Source: Flavobacterium poyangense | Lineage (GTDB): Bacteria > Bacteroidota > Bacteroidia > Flavobacteriales > Flavobacteriaceae | Length of the DNA: 64,000 nt | NCBI RefSeq assembly: GCF_011751075.1 | Contig: NZ_JAALLN010000002.1 | Location: 452,709 to 516,708 of the forward strand | Direction of reading: 5' to 3' | In this document: piece after piece, positions 33,484-42,230 of the stretch | Layout: every line of letters starts with the position of its first letter | Position numbering within the stretch: position 1 is the stretch's first letter | Made by a program: the position numbers and the translations under genes | Notes under the pieces: generated by a model | What the model was told of the DNA's origin: nothing | The model's input: the letters and a program-made list of their open reading frames with translations, nothing else | Databases searched by the model: none

Positions 33484-34344
33484 ATGGCAAATTTAAAGGA
33501 AATCCGTAATAGAATTACTTCCGTTTCATCGACGATGCAAATTACATCGGCTATGAAAATGGTTTCTGCTGCAAAGCTTAAGAAAGCACAAGATGCAATC
33601 ACTGCAATGCGCCCTTATGCCGAGAAATTAACGGAGTTGTTACAAAATCTTTCTGCAACACTTGACGGTGAAGTTGGAGGAGATTATACAACACAACGTG
33701 AAGTAAAAAAAGTATTACTTGTTGCTGTAACTTCTAACAGAGGTCTATGTGGAGCTTTTAATACGAACATTATTAAAGAAGTTAAAAATCGTACTCAGTT
33801 TTACGAAGGAAAACAAGTTGATGTTTTTCCTATCGGTAAAAAAGGAAATGATGTTTTAGTGAAATCGCATAAAGTTCACGGTCATCATAATGCTATTTTT
33901 GATAACTTAACTTTTGATAATGTTGCTGCAATAGCAGATAACCTGACTGAAAAATTCCTATCCGGAGAGTACGACAGAATCGAATTGATATACAATCAAT
34001 TTAAAAATGCCGCGACTCAAATCGTTCAGGTTGAGCAATTTTTACCGTTAGCTCCAATAAAATCTGATGTACCGGTTTCAACTGGAGATTATATTTTTGA
34101 GCCTTCAAAAGAAGAAATCGTGTTAACTTTGATTCCAAAATCATTAAAAACACAATTGTATAAAGGAATTCGTGATTCATTTGCTTCAGAACATGGAGCG
34201 CGTATGACAGCAATGCACAAAGCAACTGACAACGCAACTGAATTGAGAAACCAATTGAAATTGACTTATAATAAAGCACGTCAGGCTGCCATTACTAATG
34301 AAATCTTAGAGATCGTTGGTGGAGCAGAAGCATTGAACGGATAA
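33484..34344 (+). CDS. atpG: F1Fo ATP synthase subunit gamma
   Basis: The 286-residue gamma subunit starts with LKEIRNRITSVSSTMQITSAMKMVSAAKLKKAQ, seen here as LKEIRNRITSVSSTMQITSA and MKMVSAAKLKKAQDAI, and contains VTSNRGLCGAFNTNIIKE and the C-terminal NATELRNQLKLTYNKARQAA and ITNEILEIVGGAEAL, both hallmark regions of the rotor shaft. Length is normal. It is the last gene of the operon and is followed 16 bp later by a strong terminator, so the operon ends without atpD and atpC. Confidence 0.97.
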   Translation: MANLKEIRNRITSVSSTMQITSAMKMVSAAKLKKAQDAITAMRPYAEKLTELLQNLSATLDGEVGGDYTTQREVKKVLLVAVTSNRGLCGAFNTNIIKEVKNRTQFYEGKQVDVFPIGKKGNDVLVKSHKVHGHHNAIFDNLTFDNVAAIADNLTEKFLSGEYDRIELIYNQFKNAATQIVQVEQFLPLAPIKSDVPVSTGDYIFEPSKEEIVLTLIPKSLKTQLYKGIRDSFASEHGARMTAMHKATDNATELRNQLKLTYNKARQAAITNEILEIVGGAEALNG

Positions 34345-34360
34345 TTTATTAAGACCAATA

Positions 34361-34399
34361 AAAAGAGCAGACAGTTTTACTATTGTCTGCTCTTTTTTT
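34361..34399 (+). terminator. Rho-independent terminator of the atp operon
   Basis: A 13 bp perfect stem (AAAAGAGCAGACA at 34361-34373 with its complement at 34384-34396), a 10-base loop and a T run. It begins 16 bp after the atpG stop. Confidence 0.9.
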
Positions 34400-34893
34400 A
34401 TATAGTTTTTTTTAAATTAGAAAAAAAATCCTTTAAATCTGCGTAATCGGTGACAGCTTTTTTTGCCACAGATTAAAAGAATTACATCGTAAAAAATAAT
34501 TCGTGCAAATTCGTGCAATTCGTAGCAAATTTTTTTTGCCGCCAATTTCGTTAAGTTCCGAGAGTTGCTTTTAGATAGTTATAAAATGGTGATTCTCATT
34601 TTATTCAAAAAACAAGAATCAGTACCATTTTATACAAGGAGTTGCAGAAACCTTAAAATCCGCAGTGCTTTGTCTTTTATGGGAACAAACTAGCTTTATT
34701 AGTCCCAGTGCTTTGTTTTTTTAGGGTTACAGATCAGCTGTTATCAATCCCTGTTGAGCAAATTTAGAAAAGAGGCGCTAAAAAGAATTACACAATTTTT
34801 AGCTTTTATTTATATATTTCGCAGTTTTGGCTGTGAATTATGTAACGGGCAATGAAAAAAAATTAAGTATTTTTGACATCTATTTTTATACCA
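34400..34893. other. Gene-free intergenic region with several repeat fragments
   Basis: About 490 bp with no plausible ORF or RNA gene. It holds: a degenerate copy of the GCCACAGATTAAA-type dispersed element starting near 34462; an inverted repeat ATAAAATGGT-GATTCT (34581-34596) with its partner at 34615-34633; and an imperfect tandem duplication of about 43-46 bp, both units beginning CAGTGCTTTGT (34663 and 34706) and ending in TCCC. A TATTTTTG promoter box at 34868 closes the region. Confidence 0.6.
34868..34875 (+). promoter_or_regulatory. Putative -7 box (TATTTTTG) for the GNAT gene
   Basis: TATTTTTG ends 18 bp before the ATG at 34894. The in-frame TTG at 34873 overlaps the box, so it would not be within the transcript and cannot be the start. 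Confidence 0.5.
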
Positions 34894-35340
34894 ATGAAAC
34901 TACAAATAAAAGAACTCACCACAATTCCGGAAATGATAGCTCAGATTGAAACCATGCGATTTCTTTATCCGAATTTATCCGTAGAAAAATATGAAGCCTA
35001 TCTGTCTGAGATGGTGCCGCGTAATTACATTCAAATAGGCGTATTTGAAGAAGAAAAATGTGTAGGAATTACAGGTTGCTGGTCAGCAACTAAATTATGG
35101 ACCGGTAAATATCTCGAAATAGATAATTTTGTGGTCGATCCCGGACAGCGTTCTAAAGGAATAGGGAAATTATTGACCGATTATATAGAACAAAAGGCTT
35201 TAGATTCTGACTGTAGCAGTATTGTTTTGGATGCTTTTACAGGGAATTTTGCAGCGCATCGTTTTTATTACAATCAGGGTTATGGTCCAAAGGGTTTTCA
35301 TTTTGTTAAAATTTTGGATGAGAAAAAATTAACACAATAA
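34894..35340 (+). CDS. GNAT-family N-acetyltransferase
   Basis: About 148 residues with the GNAT core: IDNFVVDPGQRSKGIGKLLTDYIEQKA carries the acetyl-CoA pyrophosphate loop (Q/R-x-x-G-x-G, here QRSKGIGK), followed by IVLDAFTGNFAAHRFYYNQGY, where the family usually shows N-x-x-A-x-x-F-Y-x-x-x-G-F/Y. It probably acetylates a small amine or a peptide N-terminus in the cytosol; substrate unknown. The ATG at 34894 is chosen over an upstream TTG because of the -7 box. It is a single gene followed by the flippase gene with its own promoter. Confidence 0.85.
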   Translation: MKLQIKELTTIPEMIAQIETMRFLYPNLSVEKYEAYLSEMVPRNYIQIGVFEEEKCVGITGCWSATKLWTGKYLEIDNFVVDPGQRSKGIGKLLTDYIEQKALDSDCSSIVLDAFTGNFAAHRFYYNQGYGPKGFHFVKILDEKKLTQ

Positions 35341-35398
35341 ATTATAGCCGCGTTTTTTTATTGAATCAACAAAAACAATAATAAACGAAAGAATTGGT

Positions 35399-35406
35399 TA
35401 TTTTTG
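35399..35406 (+). promoter_or_regulatory. Putative -7 box (TATTTTTG) for the second flippase gene
   Basis: TATTTTTG lies 27 bp before the TTG start at 35434. A TTG at 35404 overlaps the box and would be outside the transcript, which decides the start. Confidence 0.45.
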
Positions 35407-35433
35407 TTTTACGAACTTTATTACACGTATATT

Positions 35434-36894
35434 TTGGGATTATATAAAAATCTATTTAAACAAACGGCTATTTATGGACTAGCTACGGTGTTGCCGAGAA
35501 TGCTAAGTTTTTTATTAGTGCGTTTGTATACCGGTATTTTACCAACAGCAGAATATGGGGAAGTTTCTATCGTTTTATCCTGGATGGTGTTTTTTAACGT
35601 AGTGCTTTCTTATGGAATGGAAACGGCGTTTTTTAGATTTTATAGTGCAGAAGACGATAAAAAGAATGTTATTGCTACTGCCACCATATCCATATTCTGG
35701 TCTTCAATCGGGTTTTTGTTTGCCGCACTGATTTTTAGAAACACACTGGCAAACTGGGCAGAAGTCGACTCGCAGTATATTACGTATTCGGTTTGGATTT
35801 TAGTTTTGGATGCACTGGTCTTAGTACCTTTTTCTAAGCTTAGAGCCAATCAGAGACCTATGGTTTATGCGGCAATAAAAATTGGAAACGTGGTCATAAA
35901 CATGGTGTTAAACTTTTTCTTTTTAATATACTTGCCAAAACTTGCGGTTGCAAATCCTAATTCGGTTTGGGATAATTTATATCTTGAGAATTTCCAGATT
36001 GCGTATATTTTCATCGCCAACTTGTTGGCGAGTTTAGCAACTTTCGTTGTATTATCTCCAAATTATCTTTCACTTGGACGAAAGTTCGATCCCGTTCTTT
36101 GGAAAAAAATGATGAAATACGGTTTGCCTATTTTGGTTGCCGGACTTGCCTTTGCAGTTAACGAACATTTTGATAAAATCTTATTGGGTTATTTGCTGCC
36201 TGAAAATTTGGCAAAGTCCGAAGTTGGAGCTTATTCTGCCTGTTACAAGTTAGGGTTGTTTATGGTTTTGTTTGCAACTGCTTTTAGACTTGGTATTGAG
36301 CCTTTCTTTTTTAGCCACGCCAAAAATGCCAACGCACCGCAAACCTATGCAGTTATCACCAAGTACTTCGTTATTTTTGGTTCCTTAATTTTATTGGGCG
36401 TAATTGTTTTTGCAGATTTTCTGAAATTCCTTTTATTGGACAATAAATCCTATTGGGAAGCCATGAAGGTTGTTCCCTTAATTATACTTGCTAATTTCTT
36501 TTTAGGAATTTACAACAATTTATCGGTTTGGTATAAACTGACCGATCAAACCAAAATCGGCGCATATATCTCTATTATTGGTGCTATTGTAACGTTGATT
36601 TTAAATTACCTGCTGATCCCGGTATACAGTTATTACGGATCGGCTATCGCTACTATTTCAGCTTACGGAAGTATGATGTTAATATCGTATGTTTTAGGAA
36701 ACAGATATTACCCGATTCCTTACGATATGAAGAAAATTGGGGCTTATTTGGGAATTTCAATCGCTTTTTCTGCTATTTCTTTTTACGGATTCAGAGAGAA
36801 ATATTACGTTGGGATCCCGTTACTTTTACTCTTTATTTATTTTGTTTATCACAATGAAAAGGAGACTATCAAAGGAATTATGAATAGAAAATAA
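35434..36894 (+). CDS. Polysaccharide/lipopolysaccharide flippase (MOP superfamily), second copy
   Basis: About 486 residues and 12-14 membrane segments. It starts LGLYKNLFKQTAIYGLATVLP and RMLSFLLVRLYTGILPTAEYG, the N-terminal pattern of polysaccharide-export flippases (PST/MviN-like) with conserved Arg and Pro residues. It is longer than the Wzx at 4027 and only distantly similar to it. In Flavobacteriia such a gene commonly stands next to dut, as here (45 bp gap), so it belongs to a conserved housekeeping-like block rather than to the variable polysaccharide locus. The substrate is unknown; a lipid-linked glycan is likely. TTG at 35434 is the preferred start. Confidence 0.85.
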   Translation: MGLYKNLFKQTAIYGLATVLPRMLSFLLVRLYTGILPTAEYGEVSIVLSWMVFFNVVLSYGMETAFFRFYSAEDDKKNVIATATISIFWSSIGFLFAALIFRNTLANWAEVDSQYITYSVWILVLDALVLVPFSKLRANQRPMVYAAIKIGNVVINMVLNFFFLIYLPKLAVANPNSVWDNLYLENFQIAYIFIANLLASLATFVVLSPNYLSLGRKFDPVLWKKMMKYGLPILVAGLAFAVNEHFDKILLGYLLPENLAKSEVGAYSACYKLGLFMVLFATAFRLGIEPFFFSHAKNANAPQTYAVITKYFVIFGSLILLGVIVFADFLKFLLLDNKSYWEAMKVVPLIILANFFLGIYNNLSVWYKLTDQTKIGAYISIIGAIVTLILNYLLIPVYSYYGSAIATISAYGSMMLISYVLGNRYYPIPYDMKKIGAYLGISIAFSAISFYGFREKYYVGIPLLLLFIYFVYHNEKETIKGIMNRK

Positions 36895-36939
36895 GATTGG
36901 GTCACATTCAATTTTGTTTTTTTAGAATTTAATATAAAA

Positions 36940-37374
36940 ATGAAAATACAAATTATAAATAAATCACAGCACGATTTACCAAACTATGAAACAATTGCAT
37001 CTGCAGGAATGGATTTGCGTGCTAATTTAACAGAATCAATCGCGTTAAAACCATTAGAAAGAACGATTGTAAAAACAGGACTTTTTATTGAATTACCAAT
37101 CGGATACGAAGCACAGGTAAGACCAAGAAGTGGTCTCGCAGCAAAAAAAGGAATTACAGTTTTAAATTCTCCGGGTACTGTAGATGCCGATTATAGAGGA
37201 GAAATAGGTGTAATTTTAGTAAATTTATCAAATGAAGTTTTCGTAATCGAAAACGGTGAAAGAATTGCACAGCTGATTGTTGCAAAACATGAAAGAGCAG
37301 AATGGGTAGAAGTAGAAGAACTTTCTGAAACCTCCAGAGGCGAAGGCGGTTTTGGAAGCACGGGGGTGAAATAG
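36940..37374 (+). CDS. dut: dUTP diphosphatase
   Basis: The 144-residue trimeric dUTPase has all five family motifs: [39 protein letters not shown] and the C-terminal P-loop-like [10 protein letters not shown]. It hydrolyses dUTP to dUMP and diphosphate, keeping uracil out of DNA and supplying thymidylate synthesis. The length is typical. It stands between the flippase and sugar nucleotidyltransferase genes, a conserved arrangement in Flavobacteriia; the neighbours have no direct connection to nucleotide metabolism. Confidence 0.97.
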   Translation: MKIQIINKSQHDLPNYETIASAGMDLRANLTESIALKPLERTIVKTGLFIELPIGYEAQVRPRSGLAAKKGITVLNSPGTVDADYRGEIGVILVNLSNEVFVIENGERIAQLIVAKHERAEWVEVEELSETSRGEGGFGSTGVK

Positions 37375-37463
37375 TTTTCAGTCTCCATTTTACTTTTACA
37401 AACTTTACAACAAACCAAACCAATTGAAGATTTTAAATCTTCCCATAAAAAATAAAAAAACAA

Positions 37464-38480
37464 ATGAAAATAATTGTTCCAATGGCGGGTCGCGGATCAA
37501 GACTTAGACCACATACTTTAACTGTTCCTAAACCATTAATTCCGGTTGCCGGAAAATCAATCGTTCATCGTTTGGTGGAAGACATTGCTGAAATATTAAA
37601 AGAACCAATCGATGAAGTCGCTTTTATACTTGGAGATCCTGCTTTTTTTGGAGACGATCTTGTAGCAAGTCTGGAAGAGCTGGCAGGAAGTTTAGGAGCC
37701 AAAGCGTCTATTTACCGTCAGGATTTACCTTTGGGTACCGGTCATGCGATTATGTGTGCGAAAGAATCGTTATCCGGACCGGCAGTGATTGCGTACGCGG
37801 ATACTTTAATCAGAGCCGATTTCGAATTAGATCCGGCGGCTGATGCGGTAATCTGGGTAAAACAAGTAGAAGAACCGGAAGCTTTTGGAGTTGTAAAATT
37901 AAACCCGAATAACGAAATTATCGAATTGGTTGAAAAACCAAAAGAGTTTGTAAGTGATTTAGCCGTTATCGGAATTTACTACTTCAAGGAAGTTGGCGAT
38001 TTGAAAAAAGAACTTCAGAATGTTTTAGACAACAATATTCAAAACGGAGGAGAATATCAGATTAATGACGGAATTAAAGCCATGATGGCTAACGGTAAAG
38101 TTTTTAAAACCGGAAGTGTCGATGAGTGGATGGACTGTGGTAACAAAGATGTAACCGTTGAAACCAATACCAGAATGCTTGGATTTTTGCACAATGATGG
38201 CGAACATTTAGTAGACTTTGGTGTAGAATTAGATAATGCAACCATTATACCTCCTTGTTATATCGGTGAAAATGTAGTGTTGAAAAACGCCACCGTAGGA
38301 CCAAACGTTTCGTTAGGAAAAGGATGTCATGTAATTGACAGTACCATTAAAAATAGTTTGATACAAACGTTTTCTCAAATAAAAAATGCTAATTTAGACA
38401 ATGCGATGATCGGAAATCACGTTAGCTATGATGGTAAGTTTACCAGCATCAGTATTGGTGATTATTCGGTTTTGGAATAG
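37464..38480 (+). CDS. Sugar-phosphate nucleotidyltransferase with C-terminal left-handed beta-helix
   Basis: The 338-residue enzyme starts with MKIIVPMAGRGSRLRPHTLT and VPKPLIPVAGKSIV, the signature of NDP-sugar pyrophosphorylases (glucose-1-phosphate thymidylyl- or mannose-1-phosphate guanylyl-type), with IAYADTLI as the metal-binding region and GAFGVV-like VEEPEAFGVVKL. From about residue 255 hexapeptide-type repeats (IGENVVLKNATVGPNVSLGKG in part) form a left-handed beta-helix. It makes an activated sugar from NTP and a sugar-1-phosphate. The nucleotide and sugar are not determined. It is followed directly by the TPR gene, whose start codon lies 43 bp downstream. Confidence 0.88.
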   Translation: MKIIVPMAGRGSRLRPHTLTVPKPLIPVAGKSIVHRLVEDIAEILKEPIDEVAFILGDPAFFGDDLVASLEELAGSLGAKASIYRQDLPLGTGHAIMCAKESLSGPAVIAYADTLIRADFELDPAADAVIWVKQVEEPEAFGVVKLNPNNEIIELVEKPKEFVSDLAVIGIYYFKEVGDLKKELQNVLDNNIQNGGEYQINDGIKAMMANGKVFKTGSVDEWMDCGNKDVTVETNTRMLGFLHNDGEHLVDFGVELDNATIIPPCYIGENVVLKNATVGPNVSLGKGCHVIDSTIKNSLIQTFSQIKNANLDNAMIGNHVSYDGKFTSISIGDYSVLE

Positions 38481-38523
38481 GTTAATAATAGCTTTTTTGC
38501 TTGAGAATGAAATTATAAAAAGG

Positions 38524-39873
38524 ATGAAAAAAGGAGTTTTAGTAATTTTGTTTGTTGTTTTATTGGGTAACAATATATCGGTTATGGCTCAGACAGAACC
38601 GGAAGATATCGCTATGGCAACAGACGAGTATCTGGACTCTTTTTACGAATCATTAAAGCAAAAAGGAATTGAAAATTATGATAAAGCGATAGCTTCGTTG
38701 CAGAAATGTGTTAAATTAAAACCCAATGATGCAGTAGCTTATTTTGAATTGGGGAAAAATTACCTGGCTTTAAAAGACTATAAAAATGCGCAGGAATCTT
38801 TTGAAAAAGCAACGCAGCTGGATCCAAAAAACAAATGGTTTTGGCTCGGGATTTATGATGTAAGTTTTGAAACCAAAAATTATAATCTGGCAATTGAAAC
38901 CATTCAAAGAATCATTTTATTTGATGAAGAGTACAAAGACGATTTGATTTCACTGTATATGATAACCAATCAGTACGATAAAGCATTGGTTGCGATTAAC
39001 GAAATGAATGATAAGTTTGGAAAATCATCAGATCGTGAAATTTATAAAAGCCAGATTTTGTCTCAGGGGAAATATCAAAATGCGGAGGTTGGCAATCTGA
39101 TCGATCAGATTAAAAAGAATCCAAAAGAAGAATCCAATTATGTAAACCTGATTTTTCTATATTCGAAAGGAGGAGAAACAGACAAAGCTTTAGACGTTGC
39201 CAGGCAACTGGCAAAAGAAATTCCGACTTCAGAATGGGCTCAGGTAAGTTTGTTTAAAGGATATTTAGATGCCAATCAGGCTGATAAAGCAATTAAGTCG
39301 ATGAATGTCATTTTATCAAGTTCAAAAATTGATTCCAAAATAAAACATCGTACCTTAAATGAATTTTTGATTTATGTGAATAAAAACCCACAGTACGCTG
39401 CCGATTTGGAGAAAGCGATTTCTTATTTTGACAATGATAAAGAAGTTGATGTAGCAAAAGAAATCGGGAAATTTTATCACAGTAAAAATCAATTTGAAAA
39501 TGCGATTAAGTATTATGAGAAAGATTTAAAATCAAATTCAGATACCGATCGCGAGACCAATTTACTTTTGCTGGACGTTTATACACAAGCAAAGCAATTT
39601 GAGCCTATGACAAAAAGGGCGATGTATATGATTGAAGTGTATCCAAGTCAACCGCAATTTTATTATTATGCCGGTTTGGGAAACAATCAGTTGAAGCAAT
39701 TTAAAAATGCAAAAACCGTTTTAGAAATGGGACTTGATTATGTAGTTGATGATGTAAAACTGGAATCAAATTTTAATATTCAGTTAGGAGAGGCTTATAA
39801 TGGGTTGGGTGATGCCAAGAAAAAAGAGGAATACTTTTTGAAGGCTAATGAGTTATTGAAGAAAAAAAAGTAA
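38524..39873 (+). CDS. Exported TPR-repeat protein
   Basis: About 449 residues. The start at 38524 gives a proper signal peptide (MKKGVLVILFVVLLGNNISVMA, then QTEPED); the longer in-frame ORF from 38428 overlaps the previous gene and would bury this peptide. Several TPR units follow, such as AVAYFELGKNYLALKDYKNA and DTDRETNLLLLDVYTQAKQF, up to a C-terminal QLGEAYNGLGDAKKKEEYFL. TPR proteins act as scaffolds in envelope complexes. It is part of a conserved set (dut, nucleotidyltransferase, TPR, DUF4292, EnvC-like) in Flavobacteriia. A specific partner is not known, periplasmic location likely. Confidence 0.8.
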   Translation: MKKGVLVILFVVLLGNNISVMAQTEPEDIAMATDEYLDSFYESLKQKGIENYDKAIASLQKCVKLKPNDAVAYFELGKNYLALKDYKNAQESFEKATQLDPKNKWFWLGIYDVSFETKNYNLAIETIQRIILFDEEYKDDLISLYMITNQYDKALVAINEMNDKFGKSSDREIYKSQILSQGKYQNAEVGNLIDQIKKNPKEESNYVNLIFLYSKGGETDKALDVARQLAKEIPTSEWAQVSLFKGYLDANQADKAIKSMNVILSSSKIDSKIKHRTLNEFLIYVNKNPQYAADLEKAISYFDNDKEVDVAKEIGKFYHSKNQFENAIKYYEKDLKSNSDTDRETNLLLLDVYTQAKQFEPMTKRAMYMIEVYPSQPQFYYYAGLGNNQLKQFKNAKTVLEMGLDYVVDDVKLESNFNIQLGEAYNGLGDAKKKEEYFLKANELLKKKK

Positions 39874-39879
39874 AATGAA

Positions 39880-40659
39880 ATGAAAAAGTATATAGCAATA
39901 CTATTGATGTCCGTTTTTATGATTTCCTGTAAATCTAAAGCCGTTGCGGTACAAAACAATAAAACAGAAGTTGTTGAGGCAAAAAAAGACAAAAGAGCAA
40001 TTGAAAAACATTACGATAATAAATTAGATTTTTCAACAGTTTACATAAAAGCAAGTGCGAGGTATGTTGATGAAAAACAAAGTCAAAATGTGTCAGCTGA
40101 GATTAAAATCGAAAAAGACAAACAGATTTTAATAAGTGTTCGTTTTCTGGGAATCACCATGGCAAAAGCATTGATAACTCCAACATCGGTAAGTTATTAT
40201 GAAAAAATAAACAGTACCTATTATGAAGGCGATTTTACAAGTCTGAGCAAATGGTTGGGGACTGAATTGAATTACGGTAAAGTACAAAACCTGTTGGTTG
40301 GCGAGGCTTTGGAGGATTTGAGAAAAGGAGATTATACACAAACCATTGTAGATAACCTCTTTCGTTTAGAAGATCTAAAAGAAACAAACATCAAAAAAGC
40401 GTTCTTTTTGGAACCGGAAAAATATTTGTTGCAAAAAGAACAAATCTCACAACCCTCTGAAAACAGACTGTTAGAGATTAAATATTCTGATGCTAAAGTT
40501 TTTGATCAGGGAATACTGCCGACAGCAATCGAGATTAATGCAATTCAGCCGAAAGGAAAAACTGATATTAATTTAAACTACAACAATATTTCATTCAACG
40601 AACAACTTTCTTTTCCTTATAGCGTGCCAAGTGGCTATAAAAAGGTTGTAATTAAGTAA
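39880..40659 (+). CDS. DUF4292 lipoprotein
   Basis: The 259-residue protein has a lipoprotein signal peptide (FMISC, Cys17) and a central domain with VYIKASARYVDEKQSQNVSA, ILISVRFLGITMAKALITP and SYYEKINSTYYEGDF. The fold is probably that of LolA/LolB-like carriers, as expected for DUF4292, which I know only as a Bacteroidota family. The ATG at 39880 lies 6 bp after the TPR stop. The downstream gene encodes an EnvC-like protein, 23 bp away, so an envelope function is likely. No catalytic motif. Confidence 0.8.
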   Translation: MKKYIAILLMSVFMISCKSKAVAVQNNKTEVVEAKKDKRAIEKHYDNKLDFSTVYIKASARYVDEKQSQNVSAEIKIEKDKQILISVRFLGITMAKALITPTSVSYYEKINSTYYEGDFTSLSKWLGTELNYGKVQNLLVGEALEDLRKGDYTQTIVDNLFRLEDLKETNIKKAFFLEPEKYLLQKEQISQPSENRLLEIKYSDAKVFDQGILPTAIEINAIQPKGKTDINLNYNNISFNEQLSFPYSVPSGYKKVVIK

Positions 40660-40682
40660 ATTTGCAAAAATAAAAAAGAAAC

Positions 40683-41936
40683 ATGCCGAAATTTCTCCTA
40701 AGTCTAATTTTTATATGTGCCACAACAATGATGTGGGCGCAAGATTCGCAACAAGAAAAACTGGAACAACGTAAAGCTCAGATCCAACAGGAAATCAGAG
40801 ATAATGAAAAGATGTTGCAATCCGTTAAGAAAAAAGAAAAATCAGCGGTAAATGTTTTTTTAATTCAGGCGAACAAAATCAAACTCAAAGAGAAACTGAT
40901 CAATACTACGGCAAGGCAAGAGAGACTTTTGAGTAACGATATGTATATTAACCAGGTTAAGGTTAATAAACTCAAAAAAGAATTGACGATTCTAAAAGAA
41001 GATTATGCCAAGATGATTCTTAAATCGTATAAAAGCCGTTCAGAACAGAGCAGGGCTATGTTTATTTTATCTTCAGAAAGTTTTTTACAGGCTTATAAAA
41101 GAGCGCAGTATCTAAAACAATATACAAATTTCAGAAAAAACCAAGGTCTGGAAATTCAATCTAAAACGGCCGAGTTAGAGGGTTTCAACAGAAAACTAAA
41201 CGGTCAGAGAGAAGACAAGAAAAAAATTATTGCAGAAAACCAGAAAGAACGTTCCGCTTTAGAGATAGAGAAAAAGGAGCAACAAAAGCTTGTAAACTCA
41301 ATCAAAAAGGATAAAAATAAAATCATTGCAGATACAAAAAGCAAACAGCAGGAAGCAAAAAGAATAGACAGACAAATTGATCGTCTGATTCGTGAAGCGA
41401 TTGCTGAGGCTAACAGAAAAGCTGCATTAGAAAGAGCAAAAGAGAATCCGGGATCTGCGCCATCCAATACAGCAGTTTCTTCTTCTAAAATTGCATTGAC
41501 GCCGGAAGGGAAAATTTTAGCTGCCGATTTCAAAGCCAATAGAGGAAAATTGCCATGGCCGGTAGAAAAAGGATTTATTTCTCTGGGTTACGGAGATCAG
41601 CCACACCCACTTTACCCATCATTAACGGTGCACAACTCAGGAGTGGAAATTACGACAGAACAAGGAGCAAATGCTCGTGCCGTATTTGCCGGAGAAGTGG
41701 CGAGTATTATGGTTTTATCTCCAATTAACAGAGCCGTTATGATTCAGCATGGAGATTATTTTACAGTATATCAGAATTTAAGTCAGGTATTTGTAAATAA
41801 AGGAGATAAAGTCAATATCAAGCAAAGTATTGGAAAAGTAAGAACAAGCGGGGATACCGGAAAAACAATCATTAAGTTTTTGATTCTTCAAAATACGTCA
41901 AACAACAATCCGGAAGGCTGGTTGCAAAATAGATAG
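40683..41936 (+). CDS. EnvC-like murein hydrolase activator (degenerate M23/LytM domain)
   Basis: The 417-residue protein has a signal peptide (MPKFLLSLIFICATTMMWAQ), long coiled-coil regions between about residues 22 and 260, and a C-terminal LytM/M23 domain (about 290-410). The zinc ligands of active M23 enzymes are not kept: the usual HxxxD reads HNSGVEI and the usual HxH loop reads YQNLSQ. This is the EnvC/NlpD type, which activates amidases at the division septum instead of cutting peptidoglycan itself. A short perfect terminator follows. It completes the dut-to-EnvC block. Confidence 0.88.
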   Translation: MPKFLLSLIFICATTMMWAQDSQQEKLEQRKAQIQQEIRDNEKMLQSVKKKEKSAVNVFLIQANKIKLKEKLINTTARQERLLSNDMYINQVKVNKLKKELTILKEDYAKMILKSYKSRSEQSRAMFILSSESFLQAYKRAQYLKQYTNFRKNQGLEIQSKTAELEGFNRKLNGQREDKKKIIAENQKERSALEIEKKEQQKLVNSIKKDKNKIIADTKSKQQEAKRIDRQIDRLIREAIAEANRKAALERAKENPGSAPSNTAVSSSKIALTPEGKILAADFKANRGKLPWPVEKGFISLGYGDQPHPLYPSLTVHNSGVEITTEQGANARAVFAGEVASIMVLSPINRAVMIQHGDYFTVYQNLSQVFVNKGDKVNIKQSIGKVRTSGDTGKTIIKFLILQNTSNNNPEGWLQNR

Positions 41937-41937
41937 G

Positions 41938-41964
41938 AAAAAGGGAGCTCAGCTCCCTTTTTTT
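41938..41964 (+). terminator. Rho-independent terminator after the EnvC-like gene
   Basis: A compact palindrome AAGGGAGCT-C-AGCTCCCTT (41941-41959) flanked by A and T runs starts right behind the stop codon. Confidence 0.85.
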
Positions 41965-42198
41965 ATGAACTTTTTTAAGTAAATATAGAAAGCAAGCAGA
42001 TGATTTAAAAGTTTTGAATTGAATTAGTTTGTCCTTTCGACGTGCGGAGAAATCACGCAAAAATTTAGAATAAAAAAAGAGCCACAGATTCCACTAATTA
42101 AAAGTTTTTTTCTGATTTATACAGCTATTCAACAATCATGTTAAGGTTTAAAATAAAACAGAATGCAAAAATCAGCCTATTGTTTATTTGAAATGCCA

Positions 42199-42226
42199 TT
42201 GATTGAAATTTAAAATAGTATTTTTG
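42199..42226 (+). promoter_or_regulatory. Promoter of rbfA: TTG-17 bp-TATTTTTG, near-leaderless
   Basis: TTG at 42199-42201 and TATTTTTG at 42219-42226 are separated by 17 bp, the Bacteroidota spacing. The -7 box ends only 4 bp before the ATG at 42231, so the predicted transcription start falls at or just after the start codon region, suggesting a leaderless or nearly leaderless mRNA. Confidence 0.5.
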
Positions 42227-42230
42227 CAGT

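Noticed and set aside
34663..34751. CRISPR-like direct repeats
   Set aside because: Only two diverged units, no short unique spacers and no cas genes anywhere in the window.
34400..34893. tRNA or structured RNA gene in the large gap after the atp operon
   Set aside because: No cloverleaf pairing, no conserved tRNA T-loop motif and no other recognised RNA family; the pairings found belong to repeats.
38428..39873. TPR protein starting at 38428
   Set aside because: This start overlaps the nucleotidyltransferase gene by 53 bp and places the signal peptide internally; ATG at 38524 gives a correct signal peptide.
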